A stretch of 64,000 nt of DNA from Simonsiella muelleri ATCC 29453 (GCF_002951835.1 NZ_CP019448.1:1054001-1118000), one strand, 5' to 3'. Numbered from the stretch's first letter, positions 8,621-16,823 are shown. Notes: a model not told the origin generated them from the sequence alone. Program-made: numbers and translations.

Positions 8621-8634
8621 ATGATTCTTATCAT
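8621..8634. promoter_or_regulatory. Palindrome ATGATTCTTATCAT upstream of lrp
   Basis: An inverted repeat ATGAT-N4-ATCAT in the lrp upstream region. Thirteen of 14 bases match a palindrome in the norB-aniA gap (51713-51726). It resembles a degenerate Fur box or another dimeric regulator site. Confidence 0.35.
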
Positions 8635-8726
8635 AAACTAACAATATTTAAAGCACAATAGTTTAGAAAAACTATTTTTTTTAAAATTTAACACTTTCAC
8701 TGTATTATTTTGGTTGTTTTTTACCT

Positions 8727-8832
8727 AAATTGAGTTTAAATTCAAATTAGTACAGTATGTTAATATTCTGATGCACCGCGCGTATACGGCGGATGTTGTT
8801 GCCTTATCATAATTTGAATTTAATGCACTATA
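8727..8832. mobile_element. Correia-like (CREE-like) miniature element
   Basis: Imperfect terminal inverted repeats lie about 80 bp apart: TTGAGTTTAAATTCAAATTA at the left and AATTTGAATTTAATGCACTA(TA) at the right. The outer TATAGTG-like end and the GTATACGGCGG core recall neisserial Correia repeats (ends TATAGTGGATTAA). The rest of the 8580-9083 gap holds the palindrome at 8621 and a MITE end at 8954; no gene is supported in it. Confidence 0.5.
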
Positions 8833-8892
8833 TTTTGATGCTATAAGAGAATATAATTGAAAAATCATCAGATTAAGAATAATTAGGATAAG

Positions 8893-8954
8893 GATTGATG
8901 TGAGAATGGCATATGTCAATAAAATCAAATTATCAATCTTACGAAAACAGGTTC
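8893..8954. mobile_element. MITE family B, right-hand fragment
   Basis: TCAATAAAATCAAATTATCA, followed by ATCTTACGAAAACAGGTTC, matches the right part of the element at 58087-58176. The terminus is followed by TAA (8955-8957), as expected for a TNA target. No left end was found. Confidence 0.5.
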
Positions 8955-9083
8955 TAAAAAGGCAGCCTGAAACCTTTGCAAAACCCCATCTTTGGTGCAT
9001 TTCTTCGTGATATGCTTCTACAACGCTTGAAAATATTTTAATATTATCTACGTGTTATGTGATGCCGTTGCTCTGAATTGCAC

Positions 9084-9335
9084 TTAAATGGTTTCAGTTT
9101 GAAGATGCTGCAAATAATCGCGCAACGCGGTTTCATCTAAATGCCAATGACAGAGTTCGTGTTCGCCATGTAGTAAAACAGGTACTAACTCATTGTATTT
9201 TAATTCTAATTCTGGAAATTCATCAATTTCTATGATTTCCACATCAAAACTAAATTCTTGTTGATAGGGCTGCAATTGGTCACGCATGGCGTGGCATAAT
9301 CCACAATATGGGCGAAACATTAGTGTCAATTTCAT
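9084..9335 (-). CDS. Glutaredoxin-like protein (DUF836 type)
   Basis: An 83-aa thioredoxin-fold protein beginning MKLTLMFRPYCGLCHAM. The CGLC motif (11-14) sits at the start of helix 1. The cis-proline segment ELVPVLLHGEHEL (about 50-62) and a short C-terminal helix follow. This matches the small glutaredoxin family annotated DUF836, usually of unknown redox partner. It lies downstream of the cyclophilin gene but is separated from it by a DUS-pair terminator, so it is likely transcribed alone. Confidence 0.85.
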   Translation of the reverse strand: MKLTLMFRPYCGLCHAMRDQLQPYQQEFSFDVEIIEIDEFPELELKYNELVPVLLHGEHELCHWHLDETALRDYLQHLQTETI

Positions 9336-9347
9336 GATGATTTTTAG

Positions 9348-9384
9348 GTTTCAGGCTGCCTATATTTTACAGGCAGCCTGAAAA
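9348..9384. terminator. DUS-pair terminator after the cyclophilin gene
   Basis: TTTCAGGCTGCCT and AGGCAGCCTGAAA pair around a 9-base loop between the cyclophilin and glutaredoxin-like genes. Confidence 0.75.
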
Positions 9385-9396
9385 TAACTAGTTGGA

Positions 9397-9957
9397 TTAT
9401 TTGATAATTTGAACGTTTTTAATCACGATTGGTTGTTTGGGTACATCTTGATGCATTAAGCGGCTGGTGGTTTGTGTTTTGGCGATTTTGTTAACCACGT
9501 CCATGCCTTTGGTTACTTTGCCAAACACTGTATAGCCGTAGCCTTGTAGGGTGCTGCTGGTGTAATTGAGTGATTGGTTATTGTTTACATTGATAAAAAA
9601 TTGGCTGGTGGCAGAATGTGGGTCGCCAGTACGTGCCATTGCGATTGTACCAATTTCATTTTTCAAACCATTATTGGCTTCATTTTCAATTGGTTGGGTG
9701 GTTGGTTTTTGCACCATGTCGCTGGTAAATCCGCCACCTTGAATCATGAATCCATCAATCACACGATGAAAAATTGTTTGATTATAAAAGCCCTTATTGG
9801 CGTATTGCACGAAATTCGCAACGGTTTTAGGGGCTTTTTGGTCGTCCAATGATAATTCAATTTTGCCCATACTGGTGTCCATTAATACTTTGGTTTGCGC
9901 ATGCACGCCAAAGCTGATGGTACACAATGTAATGATAAAAAGATTTTTAATATTCAT
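9397..9957 (-). CDS. Periplasmic cyclophilin-type peptidyl-prolyl isomerase
   Basis: A 186-aa PpiA-like cyclophilin. The signal peptide MNIKNLFIITLCTISFGVHA is followed by QTKVLMDTSMGKIELSL. Catalytic core residues are in FHRVIDGFMIQGGGF (Arg and Phe), ATSQFFINVNNN and YTVFGKVTKGMDVV. It would catalyse cis-trans proline isomerisation of envelope proteins. The frame runs upstream into proQ, but ATG 9957 gives a clean Sec signal. The start lies 4 bp after the proQ stop, so the two form an operon. Confidence 0.9.
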   Translation of the reverse strand: MNIKNLFIITLCTISFGVHAQTKVLMDTSMGKIELSLDDQKAPKTVANFVQYANKGFYNQTIFHRVIDGFMIQGGGFTSDMVQKPTTQPIENEANNGLKNEIGTIAMARTGDPHSATSQFFINVNNNQSLNYTSSTLQGYGYTVFGKVTKGMDVVNKIAKTQTTSRLMHQDVPKQPIVIKNVQIIK

Positions 9958-9961
9958 GCAA

Positions 9962-10393
9962 TTAGCTTTCTGTGCATTCGCTATTGGGTTGATTATTGGC
10001 TTGACGGCGTTGTGCAGCTTCGGCGCGTCTAGCATTTTGTTTTTCAATGGCTTCTTTGATATTCGGCAATGACAATGCGTATAGTTGTTCTTCTGCGCTG
10101 ATTTCACCTTGAAAGCGATTATTTAGATTGAAACGTTTTCCACCACGCGCAATAGCTTTCAAATATTTTGGGCGGCGGCAATGATTTGCCATGACGCGCA
10201 TAATGAGTTCTGCGGAAAATTGTGGCAAATCAGCAATCAAATCTTGTTCAATGCCTAATGCTAATGGTTTGAATTTACTGAAAACTTCATATTTTTTGTA
10301 AATATGCTCTGAAATTAATTCGGTTTGTTGGCGTTTGCTCATGGTTTGCACGGCTTGTTTGAATGCTGCGCCGAGTGCGGTTTCTTGAGTCAT
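9962..10393 (-). CDS. proQ: ProQ/FinO family RNA-binding protein
   Basis: A 143-aa minimal ProQ close in length to meningococcal ProQ. The FinO/ProQ domain fills about 20-115 (FSKFKPLALGIEQDLI, then RVMANHCRRPKYLKAIARGG, then RFNLNNRFQGEIS). A short charged Ala/Gln/Arg tail follows. ProQ proteins bind structured 3' ends of mRNAs and sRNAs. Upstream is a 45-bp imperfect hairpin (10534-10579), possibly in its leader. It is followed by the cyclophilin gene. Confidence 0.93.
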   Translation of the reverse strand: MTQETALGAAFKQAVQTMSKRQQTELISEHIYKKYEVFSKFKPLALGIEQDLIADLPQFSAELIMRVMANHCRRPKYLKAIARGGKRFNLNNRFQGEISAEEQLYALSLPNIKEAIEKQNARRAEAAQRRQANNQPNSECTES

Positions 10394-10533
10394 TTGGTTG
10401 GTTTCCTAGTAGTTGATTAATTTGATATTAATATTTTAAACAATCAGCGTGATTTTTCGTTTTCAGGCAGCCTGAAAAAAATCGCGTAAATTATAACGAA
10501 TTCAAGTTAAGCTGTGAATTATAAATGTTACTG

Positions 10534-10579
10534 TACCATGCATGCCATTATGTGCTGCTCGCGCATGGTAAGCATGGTA
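10534..10579. repeat. Imperfect hairpin upstream of proQ
   Basis: TACCATGCATGCCAT (10534-10548) pairs with ATGGTAAGCATGGTA (10565-10579) at 13 of 15 positions. A TGTACCATGC core also occurs, reversed, at 25332-25341. It may be a remnant of a small repeat or an RNA leader structure. Confidence 0.35.
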
Positions 10580-10601
10580 TTTTTTATTGTACTGGATTTA
10601 A

Positions 10602-11032
10602 GAACCTGTATTCACAAAAATGATAAAATATCTCTATGATTAGAAAATCCTACCCAACAGACTTAACAGATGCGCAATGGCAAGCAATATTCATGACACA
10701 AAAGCAGGTATTTTTGTAGCAAAAAAAGCGTTTGCGACCTGCCCGAGTTTAAAAGGTTTCTGTGCAGACGCAGGTTATCGGAATACATTTGAGCGTGAAG
10801 TATCAGAACAGTTGGGTTTAACTATTCAGATTTCAAAGAAAATTCAAGATATTTCTTGGCATATTCTGCCCAAACGTTGGATTGTAGAACGAACGTTTGC
10901 ATGGTTAGGTTGGTCTCGACGTTTAGCAAAAGATTTTGAGCAGACGAATTTATCTGCTGAAAATTTTGTTAAACTAGGGTATATTTCACAAATATTAAAA
11001 TTTATCAAATAGTTGTTTGTGAATACAGGTTC
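10602..11032 (+). mobile_element. Internally deleted IS5-family-like insertion sequence
   Basis: The ends GAACCTGTATTCACAAA and TTTGTGAATACAGGTTC are perfect 17-bp inverted repeats, flanked on both sides by TAA, a 3-bp TNA target duplication typical of some IS5 subgroups. At 431 bp it is about half the length of a full element. The transposase is reduced to its first ~18 and last ~110 residues. Its ends match those of the MITE families in this window. Confidence 0.85.
10636..11012 (+). pseudogene. Transposase remnant (IS5 family), internally deleted
   Basis: The N-terminal frame reads MIRKSYPTDLTDAQWQAIF and then stops. A second frame continues with HDTKAGIFVAKKAF, FCADAGYRNTFE and LPKRWIVERTFAWLGWSRRL, the C-terminal part of a DDE transposase with the Y-(2)-R-(3)-E-like catalytic region (VERTFAWL). 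The middle, including the first two catalytic Asp regions, is missing. It is non-functional alone. Confidence 0.85.
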
Positions 11033-11080
11033 TAAAACTCCATAAAATTACATGTTATTAAAAGAAATAAATAAATTTCC

Positions 11081-12019
11081 TTATTTCCAATCTAATGTGT
11101 TTCCTAATTTCAAATTACAAAAATATAGTTGATTATTATAGGCAACTAATTTATACCCCTTAAGAAAATGTGGTAATTTACCATCCATTAGAACACATTG
11201 ATTATCTAATTTCTCTTTCGGAATATAATTCCATTCTCCTAAATACCGAAAAAAATTGAAATCTGTGATGCTAGTTTTTTTCAAATCAGCATTATCTTCA
11301 TTATTATTAATGTATTTATCAATATTTCCACAATTATCTAAGGAAATCGTTTCATAATCCAATTTAATTTCTTTTCCATCATCTGCATCCATACTTAAAT
11401 ATTTAATAGTTAGATAAAAATTTCCTTTACCGATACTACGCCAATATTTAGGGGCATTCTCTAATGAAAGTCCATTTTTTTTATAAAAATCTAATGTATT
11501 TACTTTACAACAATCATTTGGATAAAAATCGTCCCACCTATTTTGACTAGCATATAAACTAAACCAATTATTTTGTTTATTTCTAAAATTTATATAATTC
11601 CCAAATTGATTAATTGGAAATGAATTAATCTTTACTCCCTGTGGGATAATTCTTTTACCTTTGTGGTTTTCTTTATAATTTAATTTATTTAACCTCAAGT
11701 AATCTAATAAATTATAATTTTCTAATTGAGTAATTATACAATTTTCTGGGCATTTTGGGATCTGTACTTCATTTGCTTCATCTAGTGATATTTTTGCTGT
11801 CTGTAAATATTTAAAATAGCTCTGCATACCACGATTAAGTAATTCATCTTCACTTAATTTACGATTTTCCGCCAAGCAAATACCCTGTTTATTTTTCTCA
11901 ATTTCACTAATACTTAAAATTTGTAAGGGAGAGAGAAAAATACGAAAATAATAAAATGTAGATACTATAATAAAAAAGATACAAACCAACAAAATTCTAT
12001 TTATTTTTTTCAATTTCAA
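11081..12019 (-). CDS. AT-rich orphan, membrane-anchored hypothetical protein
   Basis: A 312-aa protein with no recognised family. Basic residues (MKLKKINR) precede one hydrophobic segment (about 8-28, ILLVCIFFIIVSTFYYFRIF), so the bulk is probably periplasmic. Several cysteines are scattered (CPENC, DCCK, NCGN, QCVL, YFCN), suggesting disulphides. The composition is far more AT-rich than its neighbours and it lacks DUS. It lies between the deleted IS (ending 11032) and the inverted-repeat element at 12033-12137, which together suggest transfer. The coding frame is long and intact. Function unknown. Confidence 0.7.
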   Translation of the reverse strand: MKLKKINRILLVCIFFIIVSTFYYFRIFLSPLQILSISEIEKNKQGICLAENRKLSEDELLNRGMQSYFKYLQTAKISLDEANEVQIPKCPENCIITQLENYNLLDYLRLNKLNYKENHKGKRIIPQGVKINSFPINQFGNYINFRNKQNNWFSLYASQNRWDDFYPNDCCKVNTLDFYKKNGLSLENAPKYWRSIGKGNFYLTIKYLSMDADDGKEIKLDYETISLDNCGNIDKYINNNEDNADLKKTSITDFNFFRYLGEWNYIPKEKLDNQCVLMDGKLPHFLKGYKLVAYNNQLYFCNLKLGNTLDWK

Positions 12020-12032
12020 TTACTTTCCTAAA

Positions 12033-12137
12033 TAGACTTCCTGCGAAACAATAATCCCCATTTTTTAAAACACGCTTAATTACAGGATTTAGCAAAATTC
12101 TAAAACCTAGAAAAATTGTGGTTTCGCAGGAAGTCTA
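12033..12137. mobile_element. 105-bp inverted-repeat element overlapping the aroB 3' end
   Basis: TAGACTTCCTGCGAAAC (12033-12049) and GTTTCGCAGGAAGTCTA (12121-12137) are perfect 17-bp inverted repeats. The outer TA on each side may be a TA target duplication, as for mariner/IS630-type elements. The right end lies inside aroB and supplies its last ~12 codons and stop. No coding capacity, hence MITE-like. Confidence 0.6.
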
Positions 12138-13185
12138 ATAATTTCATATCGCTGATTTCACTGATTTGGGCGCAACCCAATTTTTGTAGTGTGATGAATC
12201 GCATTATACCGTTTTCCACTTTTTTGTCGTGGCGCATATGAGCAATCCATTGATTAAATGGGAATTTGGGTGGCTTATCGGGCAAATTCGCAGCGCGAAA
12301 TAAAGCCGCCACGCGAGCGGTGTCGCCATTTTTCAGGCAGCCCAATTGTTCGGATAAAGCACACGCCAACACCGTGCCAGCCGCTACCGCTTCGCCGTGC
12401 AACCAGTTGCCATAGCCCATTTCGGTTTCAATTGCGTGTCCGAACGTATGCCCGAGATTGAGATGGGCGCGAATGCCTTGTTCGGTTTCGTCTTGGGCGA
12501 CAATATTGGCTTTCATTTGGCAGCAATGCGCGATGATTTTGGTTAATTTTTCGGGTTGTTGGTGCATGATTTCATGGATATTTTGTTCAATCCAAACAAA
12601 AAAATCCAAATCCCCCAACAAACCATATTTGATGACTTCTGCCATACCTGCAGAAAATTCTTTTTCAGGCAGCGTTTGGAGTGTATTTAAATCAGTCATC
12701 ACCAGTTTTGGTTGATAAAACGCGCCAATCATGTTTTTACCCAATGGGTGATTGATGGCGGTTTTGCCTCCTACAGATGAATCTACTTGGCTTAATAATG
12801 TGGTTGGAATTTGGATAAATGGTACACCACGTTGGTAGGTTGCCGCCGCAAAACCCACCATATCGCCAATGACACCGCCACCTAATGCAATTAATGTGGT
12901 TTTTCGGTCGGCGTGATGTGTGAGCAGCGCATCATAAATTTGGTTGAGTGAGTCGTGATTTTTGTATTGTTCGCCATCTGGTAAGATGATGGTAAAATAT
13001 TGAATATTATTTTTTTTAAATAAATCAGTTAGTTGATTTAAATATAATGGAGCAACGGTTTCATTGGTAACAATCGCAATTTTTTTGCCAATATAAGGCG
13101 CGAATAACGAAAAATCGCACAAAATACCTGCGCCAATATGAATGGGATAGTCATGCGATGTGGTGTGTACGTGGACGGTTTGCAT
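12100..13185 (-). CDS. aroB: 3-dehydroquinate synthase
   Basis: A 361-aa enzyme converting DAHP to 3-dehydroquinate in the shikimate pathway (NAD and Zn dependent). NAD-binding and catalytic segments are ALGGGVIGDMVGFAAATYQR (about 96-115), IPTTLLSQVDSSVGGKTAIN, and zinc ligands in EVIKYGLLGD (Glu), HLNLGHTFGHAIE (His) and HGEAV (His). The terminal residues FLRNHNFSRF are encoded by the inverted-repeat element at the 3' end, so the native C-terminus was probably replaced, although total length is normal. The gene starts 2 bp after the aroK stop, forming an aroK-aroB operon. Confidence 0.95.
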   Translation of the reverse strand: MQTVHVHTTSHDYPIHIGAGILCDFSLFAPYIGKKIAIVTNETVAPLYLNQLTDLFKKNNIQYFTIILPDGEQYKNHDSLNQIYDALLTHHADRKTTLIALGGGVIGDMVGFAAATYQRGVPFIQIPTTLLSQVDSSVGGKTAINHPLGKNMIGAFYQPKLVMTDLNTLQTLPEKEFSAGMAEVIKYGLLGDLDFFVWIEQNIHEIMHQQPEKLTKIIAHCCQMKANIVAQDETEQGIRAHLNLGHTFGHAIETEMGYGNWLHGEAVAAGTVLACALSEQLGCLKNGDTARVAALFRAANLPDKPPKFPFNQWIAHMRHDKKVENGIMRFITLQKLGCAQISEISDMKLLDFLRNHNFSRF

Positions 13186-13187
13186 GA

Positions 13188-13703
13188 TTAACTTTCTGAT
13201 AATTTAGCCAAAAGTTTTTTGAAAGTGATGTAATGATTTTCAGTACCAACATCCAATACAATATGAGATGTTTGGCGGTAAATGGGGTCGCGTGTGGCGT
13301 AGAGTTGCTGCATTTTTTTCAATGGGTTATCTACTTGTAACAAAGGGCGATTAAAATCGTAGCGTGTGCGCTCTACCAAAATTTCAGGTAAAACATGGAG
13401 ATACACCACAATACCGCGTTCGCGTAACCAAATCCGATTTTGTTCTCGCAATACTGTACCGCCACCTGTTGCCAGCACCACATTGGATAATTGCGTGAGT
13501 TCATTAATGGCACAGCTTTCGCGTTCACGGAAACTTTGTTCTCCCTCCAGTTCAAAAATAGTAGGAATAGAAACGCCTGTTTTGTCGCAAATGGTTTGGT
13601 CGCTGTCATGAAAAGTTTGCTGAAAATGTTCGGCAAGTTGGCGACCAAGCGTGGTTTTGCCTGCACCCATGAGTCCGATTAAGTAAATGTTTTTTGTATT
13701 CAT
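13188..13703 (-). CDS. aroK: Shikimate kinase
   Basis: A 171-aa shikimate kinase that phosphorylates shikimate at O3. P-loop GLMGAGKTT (10-18), shikimate-binding DSD (about 34-36), LATGGGTVLR (about 77-86; the GGG substrate site), and the lid with RTRYDFNRPLL (about 112-122). It precedes aroB directly, a common proteobacterial order. The upstream gap holds a truncated MITE A and the groEL terminator. Confidence 0.95.
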   Translation of the reverse strand: MNTKNIYLIGLMGAGKTTLGRQLAEHFQQTFHDSDQTICDKTGVSIPTIFELEGEQSFRERESCAINELTQLSNVVLATGGGTVLREQNRIWLRERGIVVYLHVLPEILVERTRYDFNRPLLQVDNPLKKMQQLYATRDPIYRQTSHIVLDVGTENHYITFKKLLAKLSES

Positions 13704-13761
13704 GATGATGATTTTAACGCAATTTTACAGTATCGGGGAGAATTTTTGTTCATGACTTTAA

Positions 13762-13816
13762 GAACCCGTATTCATAGCTAACGTGAAATGATTTTTGTTC
13801 CAGTTGGTATGAATGT
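13762..13816. mobile_element. MITE family A, half element
   Basis: GAACCCGTATTCATAGC and the following ACGTGAAATG...CCAGTTGGT...GAATGTAAGGC match one end of the full copy at 29582-29742 in reverse. It is preceded by TTA/TAA and runs straight into a DUS pair. Confidence 0.6.
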
Positions 13817-13857
13817 AAGGCAGCCTGAAAACTAGAAACAAGTTTTCAGGCTGCCTT
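13817..13857. terminator. DUS-pair terminator of groESL
   Basis: AAGGCAGCCTGAAAACT and AGTTTTCAGGCTGCCTT form a 17-bp stem 32 bp beyond the groEL stop codon. Confidence 0.85.
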
Positions 13858-13888
13858 TATTTATTGCGACATCAGAATGTTCAAGCGA

Positions 13889-15535
13889 TTAGAAACCGCC
13901 CATGCCACCCATACCGCCCATGCCACCGCTCATATCAGGCATAGCAGCGGGTTTGTCTTCAGGAATGTCGGCAATCATGCACTCGGTGGTCAGCATCAAG
14001 CCAGCGATAGACGCAGCGTGTTGCAAGGCAGAGCGCGTTACTTTTGCGGGGTCTAAAACGCCCATCGCAATCATATCGCCATAAGTGTCGTTGCCAGCGT
14101 TGTAACCGAAGTTACCTTCGCCTTCCAAGACTTTATTCACGACAACAGATGCTTCGCCACCAGCATTTACTACGATTTGGCGCAATGGTGACTCAATCGC
14201 TTTCAACACAATTTTCACGCCCGCTTCTTGGTCGGCATTTAATGTTTCAACCGATTTAATTGCTTGACGAGCGCGTAACAACGCAACGCCACCACCAGCA
14301 ACCACGCCTTCTTCAACAGCCGCGCGAGTTGCGTGCAATGCGTCATCAACGCGGTCTTTTTTCTCTTTCATTTCCACTTCGGTTGCAGCACCTACTTTGA
14401 TAACGGCAACGCCGCCAGCTAATTTAGCCACACGTTCTTGCAATTTTTCTTTGTCGTAATCCGAAGTAGCCACTTCAATTTGTTGGCGAATTTCTTTCAC
14501 ACGCGCTTCAACTGCTGCTTTATCGCCGAAACCATCAATGATGGTTGTGTTTTCTTTGCTGATTTCAATGCGTTTTGCTTGACCCAAGTGTTCCAAAGTA
14601 GTTTGCTCCAAAGTCAAACCTACTTCTTCAGCAATCACGGTTGCGCCAGTCAAAATAGCAATATCTTGCAACATGGCTTTGCGGCGGTCGCCAAAACCAG
14701 GGGCTTTCACGGCAACGGTTTTCAAAATACCGCGAATGCTGTTCACGACTAAAGTCGCCAAGGCTTCGCCTTCTACGTCTTCTGCGATAATCAACAATGG
14801 GCGAGAAGTTTTGGCAACTTGCTCTAATACTGGTAACAAATCACGAATATTGCTGATTTTTTTGTCAAACAATAATACAAATGGATTATCCAAACCAGCG
14901 ATTTGTTTTTCCACATCGTTCACAAAATAAGGAGACAAGTAGCCGCGGTCAAACTGCATCCCTTTAACCACTTCCAACTCATTTTCCAATGATTTACCGT
15001 CTTCTACGGTAATCACGCCTTCTTTGCCGACTTCTTGCATCGCGTCTGCAATGATTTTGCCGACTTGTTCATCAGAATTGGCAGAAATTGAGCCAACTTG
15101 CGCGATTTGTTCGTAGGTTTCGCAAGGTTTGGCGATATTGGCTAATTCGCCAACCAATGCGGTTACCGCTTTGTCAATACCGCGTTTTAAATCGGTGGGG
15201 TTCATGCCTGCTGTAACGTATTTCATGCCTTCAGCAACAATTGCTTGTGCCAATACGGTTGCAGTTGTGGTGCCATCACCTGCCACATCGTTGGTTTTAG
15301 ACGCAACTTCTTTAACCATTTGTGCGCCCATGTTTTCAAATTTGTCTTTCAATTCAATTTCTTTTGCCACAGACACACCGTCTTTGGTAATGTGTGGGCC
15401 GCCAAATGAGCGGTCTAACACCACGTTGCGACCTTTCGGGCCCAAAGTTACGCGAACTGCGTTTGCCAATACGTTTACGCCATTAACCATTTTTGCGCGT
15501 ACTTCTGTACCAAATTGAACGTCTTTTGCTGCCAT
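13889..15535 (-). CDS. groEL: Chaperonin GroEL (Hsp60)
   Basis: A 548-aa 60-kDa chaperonin of the usual length that forms the double ring folding cytoplasmic proteins with GroES. Signatures: VTLGPKGRNVVLDRSFG (about 29-45, ATP site), DGVSVAKEIEL, AGDGTTTATVLAQ (about 85-97; catalytic Asp87), and AAVEEGVVAGGGVALLRA (about 403-420). It ends with the GGM repeat tail GGMGGMGGMGGF. It is downstream of groES with a 79-bp gap containing a DUS. No CIRCE operator was seen upstream, consistent with sigma-32 type heat control known in Neisseria. Confidence 0.98.
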   Translation of the reverse strand: MAAKDVQFGTEVRAKMVNGVNVLANAVRVTLGPKGRNVVLDRSFGGPHITKDGVSVAKEIELKDKFENMGAQMVKEVASKTNDVAGDGTTTATVLAQAIVAEGMKYVTAGMNPTDLKRGIDKAVTALVGELANIAKPCETYEQIAQVGSISANSDEQVGKIIADAMQEVGKEGVITVEDGKSLENELEVVKGMQFDRGYLSPYFVNDVEKQIAGLDNPFVLLFDKKISNIRDLLPVLEQVAKTSRPLLIIAEDVEGEALATLVVNSIRGILKTVAVKAPGFGDRRKAMLQDIAILTGATVIAEEVGLTLEQTTLEHLGQAKRIEISKENTTIIDGFGDKAAVEARVKEIRQQIEVATSDYDKEKLQERVAKLAGGVAVIKVGAATEVEMKEKKDRVDDALHATRAAVEEGVVAGGGVALLRARQAIKSVETLNADQEAGVKIVLKAIESPLRQIVVNAGGEASVVVNKVLEGEGNFGYNAGNDTYGDMIAMGVLDPAKVTRSALQHAASIAGLMLTTECMIADIPEDKPAAMPDMSGGMGGMGGMGGF

Positions 15536-15614
15536 TTTGTTTTTCCTTAAAAAATATATTTAATCTATCAAATTAATGTTCAGGCTGCCTGAATATTCGT
15601 TGGGCGCGTAGTTT

Positions 15615-15902
15615 TTATTCTACGATACCAAAAATGTCTTCTTCTTTCATGACCAGCAATTCTACGCCATCTGCTTTTACGGTTTGACCGCTGTATTTAC
15701 CGAAAATCACTTTGTCGCCAACTTTCACGTCCAAAGCGCGGCGATTGCCATCGCGACCCAATTTGCCTGCGCCTACGGCAATCACTTCGCCCATATCGGG
15801 TTTCTCAGTGGCAGATGGTGCCAAAATAATGCCAGATGAAGTTTTTTCTTCTGCTTCCAAGCGTTTAACAACTACGCGGTCGTGTAAAGGACGGATATTC
15901 AT
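15615..15902 (-). CDS. groES: Co-chaperonin GroES (Hsp10)
   Basis: A 95-aa co-chaperonin capping GroEL rings. It starts MNIRPLHDRVVVKRLE. The mobile loop is EEKTSSGIILAPSATEKP (about 18-35), and the roof-side segment GKYSGQTVKADGVELLVMKE is conserved. It has the RBS GGAGAA before ATG and is first in the groES-groEL operon. Confidence 0.97.
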   Translation of the reverse strand: MNIRPLHDRVVVKRLEAEEKTSSGIILAPSATEKPDMGEVIAVGAGKLGRDGNRRALDVKVGDKVIFGKYSGQTVKADGVELLVMKEEDIFGIVE

Positions 15903-16000
15903 AAATAATTCTCCAAATTAAATTGTGTGTTAAGAAAGGGAAATTTCTGATAACGGCAAAATAAGGCTGCTTGAAACAAAATTCAAGAGTGGTACACAAA

Positions 16001-16045
16001 AATTTTTCAGACTGCCTTTTGTTCATCAAAGACAGTCTGAAAATT
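16001..16045. terminator. Hairpin terminator built from degenerate DUS
   Basis: AATTTTTCAGACTG and CAGTCTGAAAATT, plus CTTT/AAAG, form a stem just beyond the stop of the 16051-16605 gene. Both arms carry the same DUS change (GGC to GAC), so the pair has co-varied and kept its pairing. Confidence 0.65.
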
Positions 16046-16050
16046 ATTGA

Positions 16051-16605
16051 TTATTTGACAATGGTTACGGCAGAACCCGCAATATTGTGTTGTACGCGTA
16101 TGTTAATATTGCGACCACGATTGGCATCTAAAAATTGATATTGTTTTTCAGTGATGAGGAAATCTTTCCCCCTAAGATATTCGTCTGGACTGGCAATTTG
16201 CCAAGAATAACGGTAGCTGTTTAGGCGAGATTGCTCTAAACGCGCAACACGGACTGTTTTGTATTCACTAGGCGCACCACGAATCAGTAAGGCACTAAGT
16301 AACAATAAAAAACTGCTAATCCCTACCATGCAGCAAACCAAGTGCAGCACTTTTTCTACAAAATAAGAAATTTGCCATGGAAAACCAAGTTTATTCAAAG
16401 ATGGTAAGTAATGGCTTGATTCTACTTGTGTAAATGCAAATAGACTCACAATGGGCGAGACTACCCAAAAAGTTTTTTCAAAAATTTCGGATAATGCGTA
16501 GCTAGGCGGAAAACTGCTTAACCAAAAATAATAATTTAGCAACAATGGGATAACCAAAAATGCAATAATCATTTGGCGTTTGCGTTGGGGACGGATGTGC
16601 ATCAT
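16051..16605 (-). CDS. Hypothetical inner-membrane protein
   Basis: A 184-aa protein with a basic N-terminus (MMHIRPQRKRQM) and about three hydrophobic segments: about 12-29 (IIAFLVIPLLLNYYFWL), 45-60 (TFWVVSPIVSLFAFTQ) and 85-108 (LHLVCCMVGISSFLLLLSAL). A soluble C-terminal domain (about 110-184) follows. No family recognised. It has its own terminator and is divergent from cysE. Confidence 0.7.
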   Translation of the reverse strand: MMHIRPQRKRQMIIAFLVIPLLLNYYFWLSSFPPSYALSEIFEKTFWVVSPIVSLFAFTQVESSHYLPSLNKLGFPWQISYFVEKVLHLVCCMVGISSFLLLLSALLIRGAPSEYKTVRVARLEQSRLNSYRYSWQIASPDEYLRGKDFLITEKQYQFLDANRGRNINIRVQHNIAGSAVTIVK

Positions 16606-16823
16606 AATGTTTAAATTGGATTTAGAATTAAATGGTTAAATAAAAATTTGGATTGCTGATTTTTTCAGATTAATTTCTTTGAAAGACGATTTTATGCGTT
16701 ACCTGAAACGTGTCTAGCCGTGCAGAATACTCAATTTTGTGAATTCGTGTCAAATTTGGTTTAGTTTTAGTATTCTCATTCTTCTAACCTATTGTTATCA
16801 ATATAAAGCATAAGGATTTATTT

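Noticed and set aside
8725..9000. Open frame of 91 codons on the minus strand in the gap after lrp
   Set aside because: It runs through a Correia-like element and a MITE fragment, has no family-like sequence and poor start context.
14438..14752. Long open frame opposite groEL
   Set aside because: It is a shadow of the strongly biased groEL codons; no start signal and no recognisable protein.
15903..16000. CIRCE operator before groES
   Set aside because: No TTAGCACTC-N9-GAGTGCTAA inverted repeat is present.
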